Positions 8,151 to 17,057 of a stretch of DNA of 64,000 nucleotides are shown here, piece by piece. The number at the start of each line of letters is the position of its first letter. Position 1 is the stretch's first letter. This DNA is from Alloprevotella sp. Lung230. Its GTDB lineage: Bacteria > Bacteroidota > Bacteroidia > Bacteroidales > Bacteroidaceae. The notes under the pieces are model-generated. The model was not told where the DNA came from. It worked only from the letters and a program-made list of their open reading frames with translations, and ran no database searches. Where the stretch lies: NCBI RefSeq assembly GCF_014385435.1, contig NZ_JACSUD010000007.1, forward strand, positions 1-64,000. Reading direction: 5' to 3'. Both the position numbers and the translations under genes were made by a program.

Positions 8151-8882
8151 GTCGTCCCTTAAAAAGCTTTGATAAGTGAAAAGTCATTCCTTTCCTGCCT
8201 CTCGCTTATTATTTTGAGCAGCCACAAAAGAACTCTCATGGCTCTTTTGAAGTTGTAAGCAGCTGCAACCATCAGTATGTTTACAGCGTCTCCGACCACA
8301 CCTTTGTAAAAGTTGCGGCCTAAACGATGATCTGCTTTCAAATGGCCAATGGTAGGTTATATGCCTGCCCGCTTGCAGAATAGTTTGTGTTTCTTGCGCC
8401 TTTGATATCTGCTCTCTGATGGCTTGGGGCTGTCCGGTATTAAAATCTGAGTACCATTCACCTCTTTCCTACCTCGATAACCTCTGTCCCCTGCAAGTAT
8501 TTTAATCTTTCGTTGTGTGAGACGTTCAACTTGTCCTAACGCAGCTTCTATCGTGTGTCCGTCATATTCATTACGAAAAGACATCGCACCAAGAATGATA
8601 CCCGTAGCCGAACGTATGATGGAGACCTTGTTGCCGAATTCGTACTTCTTGTGTTCTTTTCCCTTACTGATACATTGCACCTGGGCTTCGTGAATGGAAT
8701 CGTGAATGGAATAAAGTTTTTTACGACTGTTACGTCTTTGTGAAAGAATGGTTTGAAATCTATCAATGAGTTCAGTGTAGAGAGAATTCTCTCCAAGATT
8801 GCGCTTGAGCTCTCGAACCAACCGCCCGGCTATTGTCCGCAATTTCCGGTCTGCTCTCAGTGCCTTCTTGCGGTTCTTGGGG
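8151..8882 (-). pseudogene. IS5-like element, copy 3 (truncated, transposase inactivated)
   Basis: The left inverted repeat GTCGTCCCTTAAA starts at 8151 and the sequence follows copy 2 up to about 8880, where it stops abruptly inside the transposase gene; the promoter-proximal half is gone. The transposase frame has a TAA at 8357-8359 replacing the GAA codon of the catalytic Glu (RAGI-stop-PTIGH). It also has an in-frame 12-bp tandem duplication near 8690-8713 (SIHDSIHEAQ instead of SIHEAE). Clearly dead. The truncation point fuses into the 3' end of the HU gene. Confidence 0.9.
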
Positions 8883-9267
8883 TAGCACCGGAGTCTAAGA
8901 GGTGAACCGAAAGCGTATCGCGCATGGTTGTACTCTTGGTGAATTGCACATTCACTCGTTTGATGAGTTGTGCACCTTTCCGTTTGGCTTCGGCAGCTGT
9001 TTCTGCTCCTTCTGATTTCATGGTGAGGCGGAAAGAACCCAAGTCTCCGAGGCGGACGGTGCTTCCTGATGCCAACGCTTCCATCACCTCATATTGCAAG
9101 GCGTCTAAAACCGCTTTGACATCGGCACTCGAAACAGTGGAACGTTTTTCCACACGTTTGATAATCTGATCAAGAGTCAGCGGAGAGGTCGGTGCCATTT
9201 GCGGATAATACTTGACTACATCCTTTTTCAGTGGATTTTTCTTTGCACGAATGACGTACTTAATCAT
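8857..9267 (-). CDS. HU-family DNA-binding protein with an IS-derived C-terminal tail
   Basis: 136 aa. It begins MIKYVIRAKKNPLKKDVVKYYPQ and contains the HU-related core (LDQIIKRVEKRSTVSSADVKAVLDAL, then LGDLGSFRLTMKSEG), matching the Bacteroidota HU-related family (TIGR01201 type, usually about 120-125 aa). Such proteins bend or compact DNA. The last ~8-10 residues (ending PRTARRH) and the stop codon are read from IS copy 3 sequence, because the element joins at about 8880. The DNA-binding body is complete, so the protein may still function with an altered tail. Monocistronic with its own promoter upstream. Confidence 0.85.
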   Translation of the reverse strand: MIKYVIRAKKNPLKKDVVKYYPQMAPTSPLTLDQIIKRVEKRSTVSSADVKAVLDALQYEVMEALASGSTVRLGDLGSFRLTMKSEGAETAAEAKRKGAQLIKRVNVQFTKSTTMRDTLSVHLLDSGATPRTARRH

Positions 9268-9299
9268 AAATTATAAATTTAAGGGGTTGATAATCGTTG

Positions 9300-9330
9300 C
9301 AAATGTAGTTTTTTTCTATCTAACTCCAAA
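9300..9330 (-). promoter_or_regulatory. Promoter of the HU gene
   Basis: On the minus strand, TTTG (plus-strand CAAA, 9327-9330) and TACATTTG (plus-strand CAAATGTA, 9300-9307) are separated by 19 nt, the canonical Bacteroidota -33/-7 layout. The predicted transcript starts about 27 nt before the ATG at 9267. Confidence 0.75.
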
Positions 9331-9390
9331 GCAAAAAGGCTAAATTTTGCCTACCATTTTGTATTGTTGATACAACACTACAAAATCAAC

Positions 9391-11577
9391 CTATCTTTCC
9401 TCTTCACTCTCGGCCACCATCATGTCGTGCACCAATCGGATGGCGGCAAACTCAACATCTTCGCCGATGGCTTTGCGGGCTTCGGTGAGGGTGGAGGGTG
9501 AAGGATTTTGAGTGTAGAAAGCAGTGATACGGGCAATCTGTTGGGGAGGAACGAGGTCGTAGAGGGGCAGTCTTCCCGCTTCGACCTGTTGCGCCAGATG
9601 GCTGAAGATGGTGCCGGTGGTGAGGTTGCGCTCTCGGGCTATGTCTTCGATGCGTTTGCCTGCTTTGTAAAGTTGGAGGGTGAGCTCACCGGTCGGGATT
9701 TTCTTTTCTTTCGGTGTCTTTTCGGCCTTTTTCTTACCGGAAGCGGAGGAAGGTTCTTTGCCATCGCCGAGAAGCACATTGATGCGAGCTTGCTGAAAGG
9801 CTTTCAATTCAAAGCCCTGTGCGGCAACGTGGCGGAGGAGAGCGGTTTTGAGGCGCAAACTTTCAAACAAATCTTCCCGCACCTTCTTGGTACGCTTGGC
9901 CGTCTCTTTATTGTTGGTGGATAGAGGCGTGTTGAGGAGCAACTGCCACAGCGGTTGGAGTTGCTGGTTGAAGTAGTCCGCCCCCTTTTTCAGACGTTCC
10001 TGCAAGGTGGTGTCGGCCGCATAATCGGCTGTTTGTGCCAAGAGTTGCGCATATTGCAGATAGAAACGCTCGGCCACTCCGACCACTTGAACTTCAAAGT
10101 CGTGTTGTGCCTTTTTGAAGTCGGCCACCACACCGGCAAAGGTTTTATAATAAAACTCATCGAGAATGCGCACAAAGCCTTGCACTTCTTGTTGTAAGGC
10201 CGAGAAAGAAAAAAGATCGCTCACACGGTGGAGGAGATAGTTGCGCTCCATCTGCTCCACTTTCTCGGAGGTGGGGTGTTGCTGTTCGATGCCCTGCGTG
10301 AAATGAAGCACCGTGGCGTCTTCAATCACGTTGCTGCCCGAAATGGGGGCAGAAAGCACCATCCCTTCGAGGGTTTTGCAGCGTGAGAGTGCCACATAGG
10401 CCTGCCCGTGGGCAAAGGAGCCGCTGACATTGATGATGGCGTAGTCGAAGGTCAGCCCTTGACTTTTGTGAATGGTAATGCTCCAGGCCGTGCGCAGCGG
10501 ATATTGCTCGAACGAACCCTCCACCACCTCTTCAATCTCCTTGGTGCGCTCGTTGAGGGCGTAGCGTGTGTTTTGCCACTTTTCGCGCTCCACCTCGATG
10601 AGGTCGCCGCTGTCGTGTGCTTTTACCACGATGCTTTGCTGCGTCATCGAGGCCACTTCGCCCAGCATACCATTGAAATAGCGGTGTTCGATTGAACTGT
10701 CGTTTTTGACAAACATCACCTGCGCTCCGACTTTGAGCAGGAGGGTTTCGGCGGTGGGGTAGGAGCCGGCGGGAAAGTTGCCCTCCACGACGGCGGTGAA
10801 CGAAAATTCGGGAGTGGTGAGGGCTTTGAGTCGCTCCTGATTGATGCGGTCGGCCTGATAGTTGTGCGTTACGAGCCGCACGTAAGCCTTGTCGGCAGGC
10901 GGGACAAAGTGAGGGAGGTAGCGGCTGTTGAGTGCGGCAATGGAATCGCTGTTGAGCGTGTTGGTGCGCACGGCATTGAGGAGGGCTAAAAAACGCTCAT
11001 CGCTTTGTCGATAGACGGTTTTGAGTTCGATGGTCACAAATTCCGTCTGTTGCAAAGCATGGCTCGCAAAGAAATAGAGCGAATTGTAATGGTTGGAGAG
11101 CAGTGCCCACTCCTCCTCTTTGGCCACGGGCGAAAGTTGTTGCAAGTCGCCGATCATGAGCAGTTGCACCCCGCCGAAGGGGCGATGTCGGTCGCGATAG
11201 CGGCGCAGCACAGCGTCCATGTTGTCGAGCAAGTCGGCGCGCACCATCGAGATTTCATCGATGACGATGAGGTCGAGGGAGCGAATGAGCCGCTTTTTGC
11301 GCTCACTCACGCGAAACTGCTCCCGGCTGTAATTGGCCCCGGGGATGTAGGGGGCAAATGGGATTTGCAGAAACGAATGTATCGTCACCCCTCCTGCATT
11401 GATGGCCGCGATGCCCGTGGGGGCCAGCACCACCAAGCGCTTGGTGCTTTGGGCCACCAAACGCCGCAGGAAGGTGGTCTTCCCCGTGCCCGCCTTTCCG
11501 GTAAGGAAGACGTGTGTGTCGGTGTTTTCGATGATTTGGCGAGCCAAAGCAATTTCAGGGTTGGACATGTTGGACAT
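9391..11577 (-). CDS. Pif1/Dda-like superfamily 1 DNA helicase
   Basis: 728 aa from ATG at 11577 (MSNMSNPEIALARQ); an in-frame TTG upstream would add an implausible leader. Walker A is LTGKAGTGKTTFLRRL, followed by APTGIAAINAGG, Walker B LIVIDEISMVRADLLD, and motif III GVQLLMIGDLQQLSP. Later motifs are YRQSDERFL and, near residue 400, TIHKSQGLTFDYAIINV with VALSRCKTLEG (UvrD_C_2-type). The C-terminal ~100 residues form a helix-turn-helix-like segment (GKRIEDIARERNLTTGTIFSHLAQ) often seen appended to Bacteroidota Pif1/RecD2-like helicases. Likely a 5'-3' DNA helicase in replication restart or G-quadruplex processing (family knowledge). Single gene, convergent with nothing. Confidence 0.9.
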   Translation of the reverse strand: MSNMSNPEIALARQIIENTDTHVFLTGKAGTGKTTFLRRLVAQSTKRLVVLAPTGIAAINAGGVTIHSFLQIPFAPYIPGANYSREQFRVSERKKRLIRSLDLIVIDEISMVRADLLDNMDAVLRRYRDRHRPFGGVQLLMIGDLQQLSPVAKEEEWALLSNHYNSLYFFASHALQQTEFVTIELKTVYRQSDERFLALLNAVRTNTLNSDSIAALNSRYLPHFVPPADKAYVRLVTHNYQADRINQERLKALTTPEFSFTAVVEGNFPAGSYPTAETLLLKVGAQVMFVKNDSSIEHRYFNGMLGEVASMTQQSIVVKAHDSGDLIEVEREKWQNTRYALNERTKEIEEVVEGSFEQYPLRTAWSITIHKSQGLTFDYAIINVSGSFAHGQAYVALSRCKTLEGMVLSAPISGSNVIEDATVLHFTQGIEQQHPTSEKVEQMERNYLLHRVSDLFSFSALQQEVQGFVRILDEFYYKTFAGVVADFKKAQHDFEVQVVGVAERFYLQYAQLLAQTADYAADTTLQERLKKGADYFNQQLQPLWQLLLNTPLSTNNKETAKRTKKVREDLFESLRLKTALLRHVAAQGFELKAFQQARINVLLGDGKEPSSASGKKKAEKTPKEKKIPTGELTLQLYKAGKRIEDIARERNLTTGTIFSHLAQQVEAGRLPLYDLVPPQQIARITAFYTQNPSPSTLTEARKAIGEDVEFAAIRLVHDMMVAESEEER

Positions 11578-11818
11578 GATAGAGAAGATGAAAAAACGGT
11601 GAAAAAGAACGGATGCAGAAGGCGTTGCGAGCAAAACCGCACAAAGTTAAGCATTTATTCTCGGATGAGCAGGGTTCGCCCTTCTTTTCTGCTTCCCTCC
11701 TTTTCGAGAGAGGTGTCCGTACTTTCAAAATCGAAGTGCAACAAATCGATGGGTGGTGTGGTCATCATCTTTTGCCGAATTTGTGACCAAAATTCTTGCA
11801 AGCCTGATGCGAAAGTCG

Positions 11819-11826
11819 TACTTTTG
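11819..11826 (+). promoter_or_regulatory. -7 element upstream of the LuxR-type regulator
   Basis: TACTTTTG matches TAnnTTTG and lies 18 nt before the ATG at 11844, giving a short leader. A weak TTG about 20 nt upstream may act as the -33 box. Confidence 0.6.
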
Positions 11827-11843
11827 CAGCCAAAATTTTGACC

Positions 11844-12557
11844 ATGTCTGCAGATTCCTTTTCTCGGCCTCACCACCATCCCGATGTGGTGGACTCCACC
11901 ACTCCCCGCCCGACAGGACACCCACACTCCGACACCCCGCTCCACCCCAGCGTGCAGGGACGCCCCTCCATCCGTGTGGCCATCGTAGACAGCAACATGC
12001 TGGCCTGCATGGGATTGCACCACATCCTGCAAAACATCATCCCCATAGCGACCGTGCAAGTCTACCATTCGTTTGACGACTTGATGGCCGACGAGCCTGA
12101 AAACTTTGCCCACTATTTCGTGTCGGCACGCCTCTATTTCGAGCACACCCAGTTCTTCCGCCGGCTGGCCTATCGCACCATTGTTCTCATTAACGGTGAA
12201 AATCTTCCCCCGATGCCAGGCATCCTCACGCTCAACATCTGTCGGTCAGAACAGGAAGTAGTGACCGACTTGCTCCAACTCCACAGCCACGGCCACGGAC
12301 GCGGTCCGCACGTGGTGCGCCAACCGATGAGCCAGGAGCGCCATGCCGAAATTCAGCCCCTCACCGCCCGCGAGATTGAAGTGGTGACGCTCTTGGCCAA
12401 AGGTTTCATCAACAAGGAGATTGCAGACAAGCTCCACATCAGCCTGACCACGGTCATCACCCACCGCAAAAACATCATGACTAAACTCAACGCCCATTCG
12501 CTCTCGGACGTCATCATCTACGCCGTGATGAACGGGCACATCGACTTGGGGGAATAG
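11844..12557 (+). CDS. LuxR-type regulator with a degenerate receiver domain
   Basis: 237 aa from ATG at 11844. The first ~40 residues are a low-complexity, His/Pro-rich extension (PHHHPD, GHPHSD). A receiver-like fold follows (VAIVDSNMLACMGLHHILQ ... VYHSFDDLM ... HYFVSARLYFEH), but the β3 position that should hold the phosphoacceptor Asp reads VS, so phosphorylation-dependent control is doubtful. A second His cluster (HSHGHGRGPHVV) precedes a textbook LuxR/GerE helix-turn-helix: LTAREIEVVTLLAKGF, NKEIADKLHISLTTVITHRKN. The HTH is closely related to that of the hemerythrin-LuxR regulator at 60634. The His-rich segments could bind metal (inference). Alone in its transcription unit. Confidence 0.85.
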   Translation: MSADSFSRPHHHPDVVDSTTPRPTGHPHSDTPLHPSVQGRPSIRVAIVDSNMLACMGLHHILQNIIPIATVQVYHSFDDLMADEPENFAHYFVSARLYFEHTQFFRRLAYRTIVLINGENLPPMPGILTLNICRSEQEVVTDLLQLHSHGHGRGPHVVRQPMSQERHAEIQPLTAREIEVVTLLAKGFINKEIADKLHISLTTVITHRKNIMTKLNAHSLSDVIIYAVMNGHIDLGE

Positions 12558-12772
12558 GGCACCTCTATGGAAGGGAGGCCACTCTGCCTTCACTGCCTTC
12601 ACCTCGCGGATAAAGCACAGGAAATCAAGCCATTGCGGGTGAAAGATTTCCAAAGGAAAAGCTTCAAAGAATGGGCACAAGGTGAAGGCAGTGAAGGCAA
12701 AAAACGCACCTATAATAGTGTATACGCGCGCGAGAAAGAAAAAAGAGACGCAGGAAAGTGAGCCGTTTGGCC

Positions 12773-12877
12773 GTAGATTTGCTGGCATAGGAGGTAGATT
12801 TTCTCAGCTCAGAGAAAAATAATTCTACCTCAGAGGTAGATGCAACTACGTCTGAGGTAAGTGGCCCCTTACCACTT
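12773..12877. repeat. Array A: five diverged 21-nt units
   Basis: GTAGATT/GTAGATG/GTAAGTG-type starts recur at 12773, 12794, 12836 and 12857, an exact 21-nt spacing with one diverged unit at 12815. Unit ends CTCAGAG/CTCAGAG/GTCTGAG recur with the same spacing. Internal dyads are present, e.g. TCTACCTCAGAGGTAGA at 12824-12840 and AAGTGG...CCACTT at 12859-12877. The rest of the gap 12558-13020 holds no gene that I can support. Confidence 0.7.
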
Positions 12878-12957
12878 CGGACGAGAAGACGAAAGGGGGC
12901 TACGTTGCCACTTTGTCTTTTTGCAGCCCATAGGTAAAAAAGTTGTAGAATTGTTCG

Positions 12958-12985
12958 TTTGTCTCGAAAGTTGTTTATAACTTTG
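12958..12985 (+). promoter_or_regulatory. Promoter of recQ
   Basis: TTTG at 12958-12961 and TAACTTTG at 12978-12985 are separated by 16 nt, slightly shorter than the usual 19. The recQ start codon is 36 nt further on. Confidence 0.6.
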
Positions 12986-13020
12986 CGATAGCAACAAATT
13001 CCACCTTTATCCTTATACCT

Positions 13021-15216
13021 ATGGCAACCGACATCAACCTGCACGACAATCTGCACGATGCGTTAAAGAAATACTTCGGTTTTGAGACCTTCAAAGACAA
13101 CCAAGAGGCCATCATCCGCACCCTGCTTGATGGCAAGGACGTGTTTGTCTTGATGCCCACCGGAGGCGGCAAATCGCTGTGCTACCAACTCCCATCGCTT
13201 TTGATGGAAGGAGTGGCCATCGTGATTTCGCCACTCATCGCCTTGATGAAAAATCAGGTGGATGCCGTGCGCCAGACGAGCGACGACGATGGCGTGGCCC
13301 ACTTCATCAACTCTTCGCTCCCCAAGGCTGCCATCGATAAGGTGAAGAGCGACATCACCTCCAGCCGCACCAAGTTGCTCTATGTAGCACCGGAACAGCT
13401 CACCAAGGAGGGGAACATTGAATTCTTGCGCTCCATCAAGATTTCGTTTTATGCGATTGATGAAGCCCATTGTATTTCGGAATGGGGACACGACTTTCGT
13501 CCCGAATATCGGAAAATCCGCCCCATCATCCAAAAAATCGGGACAGCGCCTGTGATTGCCCTCACCGCTACTGCCACCGAAAAGGTGCGCACCGACATCA
13601 AGAAGAATCTGGGGATGCAGGACGCAGCGGAATTTACCAGCTCGTTCAACCGCCCCAACCTCTACTATGAGGTGCGACAGAAGTTGCAAACGGTGGATCG
13701 CGACATCATCAAGTTCATCAAGCAGCGCCCCGGTGTGAGCGGCATCATCTATTGTCTCTCGCGCAAGAGCGTGGAAGAGTTGACGGAAGTGTTGCGCACC
13801 AACGACATCAAAGCAGCGGCCTACCATGCCGGCCTCGACGCTCAGACGCGCTCCGACACGCAGGATGCCTTCATCAAGGAGGACATCGACGTGATTGTGG
13901 CCACCATCGCTTTCGGCATGGGCATCGACAAGCCCGATGTGCGCTTCGTGATCCACTACGACATCCCCAAAAGTCTCGAAGGCTACTACCAAGAGACGGG
14001 GCGTGCCGGCCGAGACGGTGGCGACGGCTACTGCTTGGCATTCTTCTCAAACAAAGACTTACAAAAACTGGAAAAGTTCATGGAGGGCAAACCCGTGAAC
14101 GAACAAGACATCGGCCGACAGCTCCTGAAAGAGACCGCTGCCTATGCGGAATCGGCCGTGTGTCGACGCAAACTCCTGCTGCACTATTTTGGTGAAAATT
14201 ATGAGCCGGAGAATTGCGGTAATTGTGACAACTGTAAAAACCCTAAAAAACAAGTGGAAGGAAAGAACCATCTCTGTAAAGTCATTGAAGTGATTCTCGA
14301 AACGAAGGAGAACTTCCGAGATGACTATATCAAAGATATATTGATGGGCAAGGCGACCGAAGAGGTGATGGCCCATCATCATGATGATTTGGAAAACTTC
14401 GGATGTGCCGAAGATGATGATGACGAACACCTCTGGAATGCCGTGATTCGTCAAGCCCTCATTGCCAACTATCTGCAAAAGGACGTTGACAACTATGGAG
14501 TGCTCAAAGTGACCGCCGCCGGCAAGAAGTTTCTCAAGAAGCCCACAAGTTTCAAAATTGTGGAAGACAACGACTTTGAGGAAGACGAATCGGGTCATAC
14601 CCCTCAGAGCGGCGCCGCGGGAGCACTCGACCCCACGCTCTACCAAATGATTAAAGACCTGCGGAAGAAGATGTCGAAAGAACTGGACGTGCCGCCCTAC
14701 GTCATCTTCCAAGATGCTTCGCTCGAAGCGATGTCCACCATCTATCCGCAGACCATCGATGAACTCCAAAACATCCCTGGTGTAGGCGCAGGAAAGGCCA
14801 AACGCTATGGGCAGAAGTTTTGCGAACTCATCCGCAACTACTGCGTGGACAACGACATCGAGCGTCCCGAAGATTTCCGCATCCGCACCGTGGCGCGCAA
14901 GTCGCAAATCAAAGTGGACATCATCCAAAGCATCGACCGCAAAATAGCCCTCGACGACATCGCCAAAGTGAAGGGCATCGAATTTACCGACCTGCTCAAC
15001 GAGATTGACGCCATTGTCTACAGCGGTACGAAAATCAACATCGACTACTTTATCAACGAGGTGATGGACGAAGATGCCGTGCTCGACATCTACGACTACT
15101 TCAAAGAGTCGGACACCGACAGCCTGAAAGAGGCGGTGGACGAACTGGGCGATGACTACAGCGAAGAGGAAATCCGCCTTGTGCGCATCAAGTTCCTCTC
15201 GGAAATGGCAAACTAA
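13021..15216 (+). CDS. recQ: ATP-dependent DNA helicase RecQ
   Basis: 731 aa. Helicase motif I PTGGGKSLCYQLP, motif II DEAHCISEWGHDFRPEYR, motif III ALTATAT, and motifs V-VI (ATIAFGMGIDKPDVRFVIHYD, YYQETGRAGRDG). The zinc-binding RQC region follows, with CRRKLLLHYFGE and CGNCDNCKNP, then a winged-helix region and a C-terminal HRDC-like helical domain ending in a helix-hairpin motif NIPGVGAGKAKRYG. Longer than E. coli RecQ (~610 aa) because of an acidic C-terminal extension (SEEEIRLVRIKF). It unwinds 3'-5' in recombination and fork repair. glnS follows 15 nt downstream. Confidence 0.96.
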   Translation: MATDINLHDNLHDALKKYFGFETFKDNQEAIIRTLLDGKDVFVLMPTGGGKSLCYQLPSLLMEGVAIVISPLIALMKNQVDAVRQTSDDDGVAHFINSSLPKAAIDKVKSDITSSRTKLLYVAPEQLTKEGNIEFLRSIKISFYAIDEAHCISEWGHDFRPEYRKIRPIIQKIGTAPVIALTATATEKVRTDIKKNLGMQDAAEFTSSFNRPNLYYEVRQKLQTVDRDIIKFIKQRPGVSGIIYCLSRKSVEELTEVLRTNDIKAAAYHAGLDAQTRSDTQDAFIKEDIDVIVATIAFGMGIDKPDVRFVIHYDIPKSLEGYYQETGRAGRDGGDGYCLAFFSNKDLQKLEKFMEGKPVNEQDIGRQLLKETAAYAESAVCRRKLLLHYFGENYEPENCGNCDNCKNPKKQVEGKNHLCKVIEVILETKENFRDDYIKDILMGKATEEVMAHHHDDLENFGCAEDDDDEHLWNAVIRQALIANYLQKDVDNYGVLKVTAAGKKFLKKPTSFKIVEDNDFEEDESGHTPQSGAAGALDPTLYQMIKDLRKKMSKELDVPPYVIFQDASLEAMSTIYPQTIDELQNIPGVGAGKAKRYGQKFCELIRNYCVDNDIERPEDFRIRTVARKSQIKVDIIQSIDRKIALDDIAKVKGIEFTDLLNEIDAIVYSGTKINIDYFINEVMDEDAVLDIYDYFKESDTDSLKEAVDELGDDYSEEEIRLVRIKFLSEMAN

Positions 15217-15231
15217 CGATAACAGAAAAAT

Positions 15232-16971
15232 ATGTGCACCCCTCCCGAAAGTACAACCGAGAAAAAAGAAACGCTCAACTTCATTGAGCAGATTGTGAAA
15301 GACGACCTCGCAGCAGGCAAGAACGGCGGACGCCTCCAGACGCGCTTCCCACCCGAACCCAACGGCTATCTGCACATCGGGCATGCCAAAGCCATCGCGA
15401 TGGATTTCGGCATCGCAGAAAAGTTTGGCGGGGTGTGCTACCTCCGTATGGACGACACCAATCCGCAGAAAGAAGACCACGAGTATGTCGAAGCCATTGA
15501 GCGCGACATCCAGTGGTTGGGCTATCATTGGGGAAAGGTGCTTTATGCGTCCGACTATTTCCAAGATCTTTGGGATTTTGCCGTGGCGCTCATCAAGATG
15601 GGACGTGCTTACGTTGATGAGCAATCGTCCGAACAAATTGCCCAACAGAAAGGCACTCCCACCCGTCCGGGAGTGGAGAGTCCCTATCGCAACCGCCCCA
15701 TTGAGGAGTCGTTGCGGCTGTTTGAGGAGATGAACAGCGGTCGTGTGGAACCAGGTAAGATGGTGTTACGCGCTAAAATCGACATGGCGAGCGACAACAT
15801 GCACTTCCGCGACCCCATTATGTATCGTGTGCTCAACCTGCCTCACATCCGCACCGGCAACAGGTGGAACGCCTACCCGATGTACGACTTCACCCACGGA
15901 CAGTGTGACTTCCTCGAAGGTGTCACCCACTCCATCTGCACGCTTGAGTTCGTGCCCCACCGTGCACTCTACGACTTGTTTGTCGATTGGATGAAAGAAA
16001 CCCGCGGTGAAGACCTCTCCGACAACCGTCCCCGCCAGTTTGAGTTCAACAAGCTCAACCTCAACTATACGCTCATGTCGAAGCGCAACCTGCTCATCCT
16101 CACTCAGGAAGGTGTGGTGGACGGATGGGACGACCCGCGTATGCCCACCCTCAGCGGCATCCGTCGCCGCGGTTACAGTCCTGAAAGCATCCGCAAGTTT
16201 ATCGACAAAATCGGCTACACCACCTTCGATGCCCTCAACGATATCAAACTTTTGGAAAGTGCGGCACGCACCGATTTGAACGAGCGTGCCACCCGCGTTT
16301 CGGCCGTGCTCGACCCAGTGAAGCTCATCGTCACCAACTACCCCGAAGGGCAGGTGGAAGAACTGGAGATGCAGAATAATCCCGAACGTCCCGAAGACGG
16401 CACACACACCATCGAGTTCAGTCGCGAACTCTGGATTGAGCGTGCCGACTTCAAGGAAGAAGCCGACAAGAAGTTTTTCCGCATGACTCCGGGCAAAGAA
16501 ACCCGCCTGAAAGGTGCCTACATCGTGGAGTGCACCGGTTGCAAGAAGAACGAAGCCACGGGCGAAATCGAAGAAATCTATTGTACTTACGACCCTTCTT
16601 CAAAGGCAGGTACAGAAGGTTCAAACCGCAAGGTGAAAGGCACTATCCACTGGCTCAGCGTGGGGCACTGCCTCCCGGCCGAAGTGCGCAACTACGCCTG
16701 CCTCTGGACGTGCGAAAATCCTCGCGACGCCATCAAGGACTACGAAGAAGCCAACGGCGTGCGCGGGATTGACGCGATGCGCCCCTTCCTCAACCCCAAC
16801 AGCATCAGCATCAACAAGCGTGCTTTTGTCGAGAAGTTCCTGCTCACCCGCAAAGCCTTCGACTATTTGCAGTTCACCCGCACGGGCTACTACAACGTCG
16901 ACCCAGACTCGACGCCCGAACACCTGATTTTCAACAGCACCGTTTCGCTCAAAGAAGACAAGCACAAATAA
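15232..16971 (+). CDS. glnS: Glutaminyl-tRNA synthetase
   Basis: 579 aa. Class I signature PPEPNGYLHIGHAKA near the N-terminus and the KMSKS-equivalent LMSKRNLL. DDTNPQKEDHEYVEAIERD and NRPIEESLRLFEEM are typical of GlnRS rather than non-discriminating GluRS. The C-terminal anticodon-binding β-barrel is present, with a small Cys pair (VECTGCKKNE) in the insertion. It charges tRNA-Gln directly, so this organism need not rely only on the amidotransferase route. Likely co-transcribed with recQ; a strong terminator follows at 16992. Confidence 0.96.
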   Translation: MCTPPESTTEKKETLNFIEQIVKDDLAAGKNGGRLQTRFPPEPNGYLHIGHAKAIAMDFGIAEKFGGVCYLRMDDTNPQKEDHEYVEAIERDIQWLGYHWGKVLYASDYFQDLWDFAVALIKMGRAYVDEQSSEQIAQQKGTPTRPGVESPYRNRPIEESLRLFEEMNSGRVEPGKMVLRAKIDMASDNMHFRDPIMYRVLNLPHIRTGNRWNAYPMYDFTHGQCDFLEGVTHSICTLEFVPHRALYDLFVDWMKETRGEDLSDNRPRQFEFNKLNLNYTLMSKRNLLILTQEGVVDGWDDPRMPTLSGIRRRGYSPESIRKFIDKIGYTTFDALNDIKLLESAARTDLNERATRVSAVLDPVKLIVTNYPEGQVEELEMQNNPERPEDGTHTIEFSRELWIERADFKEEADKKFFRMTPGKETRLKGAYIVECTGCKKNEATGEIEEIYCTYDPSSKAGTEGSNRKVKGTIHWLSVGHCLPAEVRNYACLWTCENPRDAIKDYEEANGVRGIDAMRPFLNPNSISINKRAFVEKFLLTRKAFDYLQFTRTGYYNVDPDSTPEHLIFNSTVSLKEDKHK

Positions 16972-16991
16972 TCATTCGCCGCTTTGGCACA

Positions 16992-17031
16992 GCAGAGACT
17001 CGTGGAGAACCGCTTCCCTGCGAGTCTCTGC
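16992..17031 (+). terminator. Rho-independent terminator after glnS
   Basis: 11-bp perfect stem GCAGAGACTCG / CGAGTCTCTGC (16992-17002 with 17021-17031), followed by CCTTTTTATTTTT. Confidence 0.9.
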
Positions 17032-17057
17032 CCTTTTTATTTTTAGTTATCCACCCC

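Noticed and set aside
12567-12761. Small plus-strand frame (64 codons) between the LuxR-type regulator and recQ
   Set aside because: No promoter, motif or homology that I recognise; probably chance.
14059-15645. Minus-strand frame of about 528 codons across recQ and glnS
   Set aside because: Antisense shadow with low-complexity His/Val/Phe content; both genes underneath are certain.
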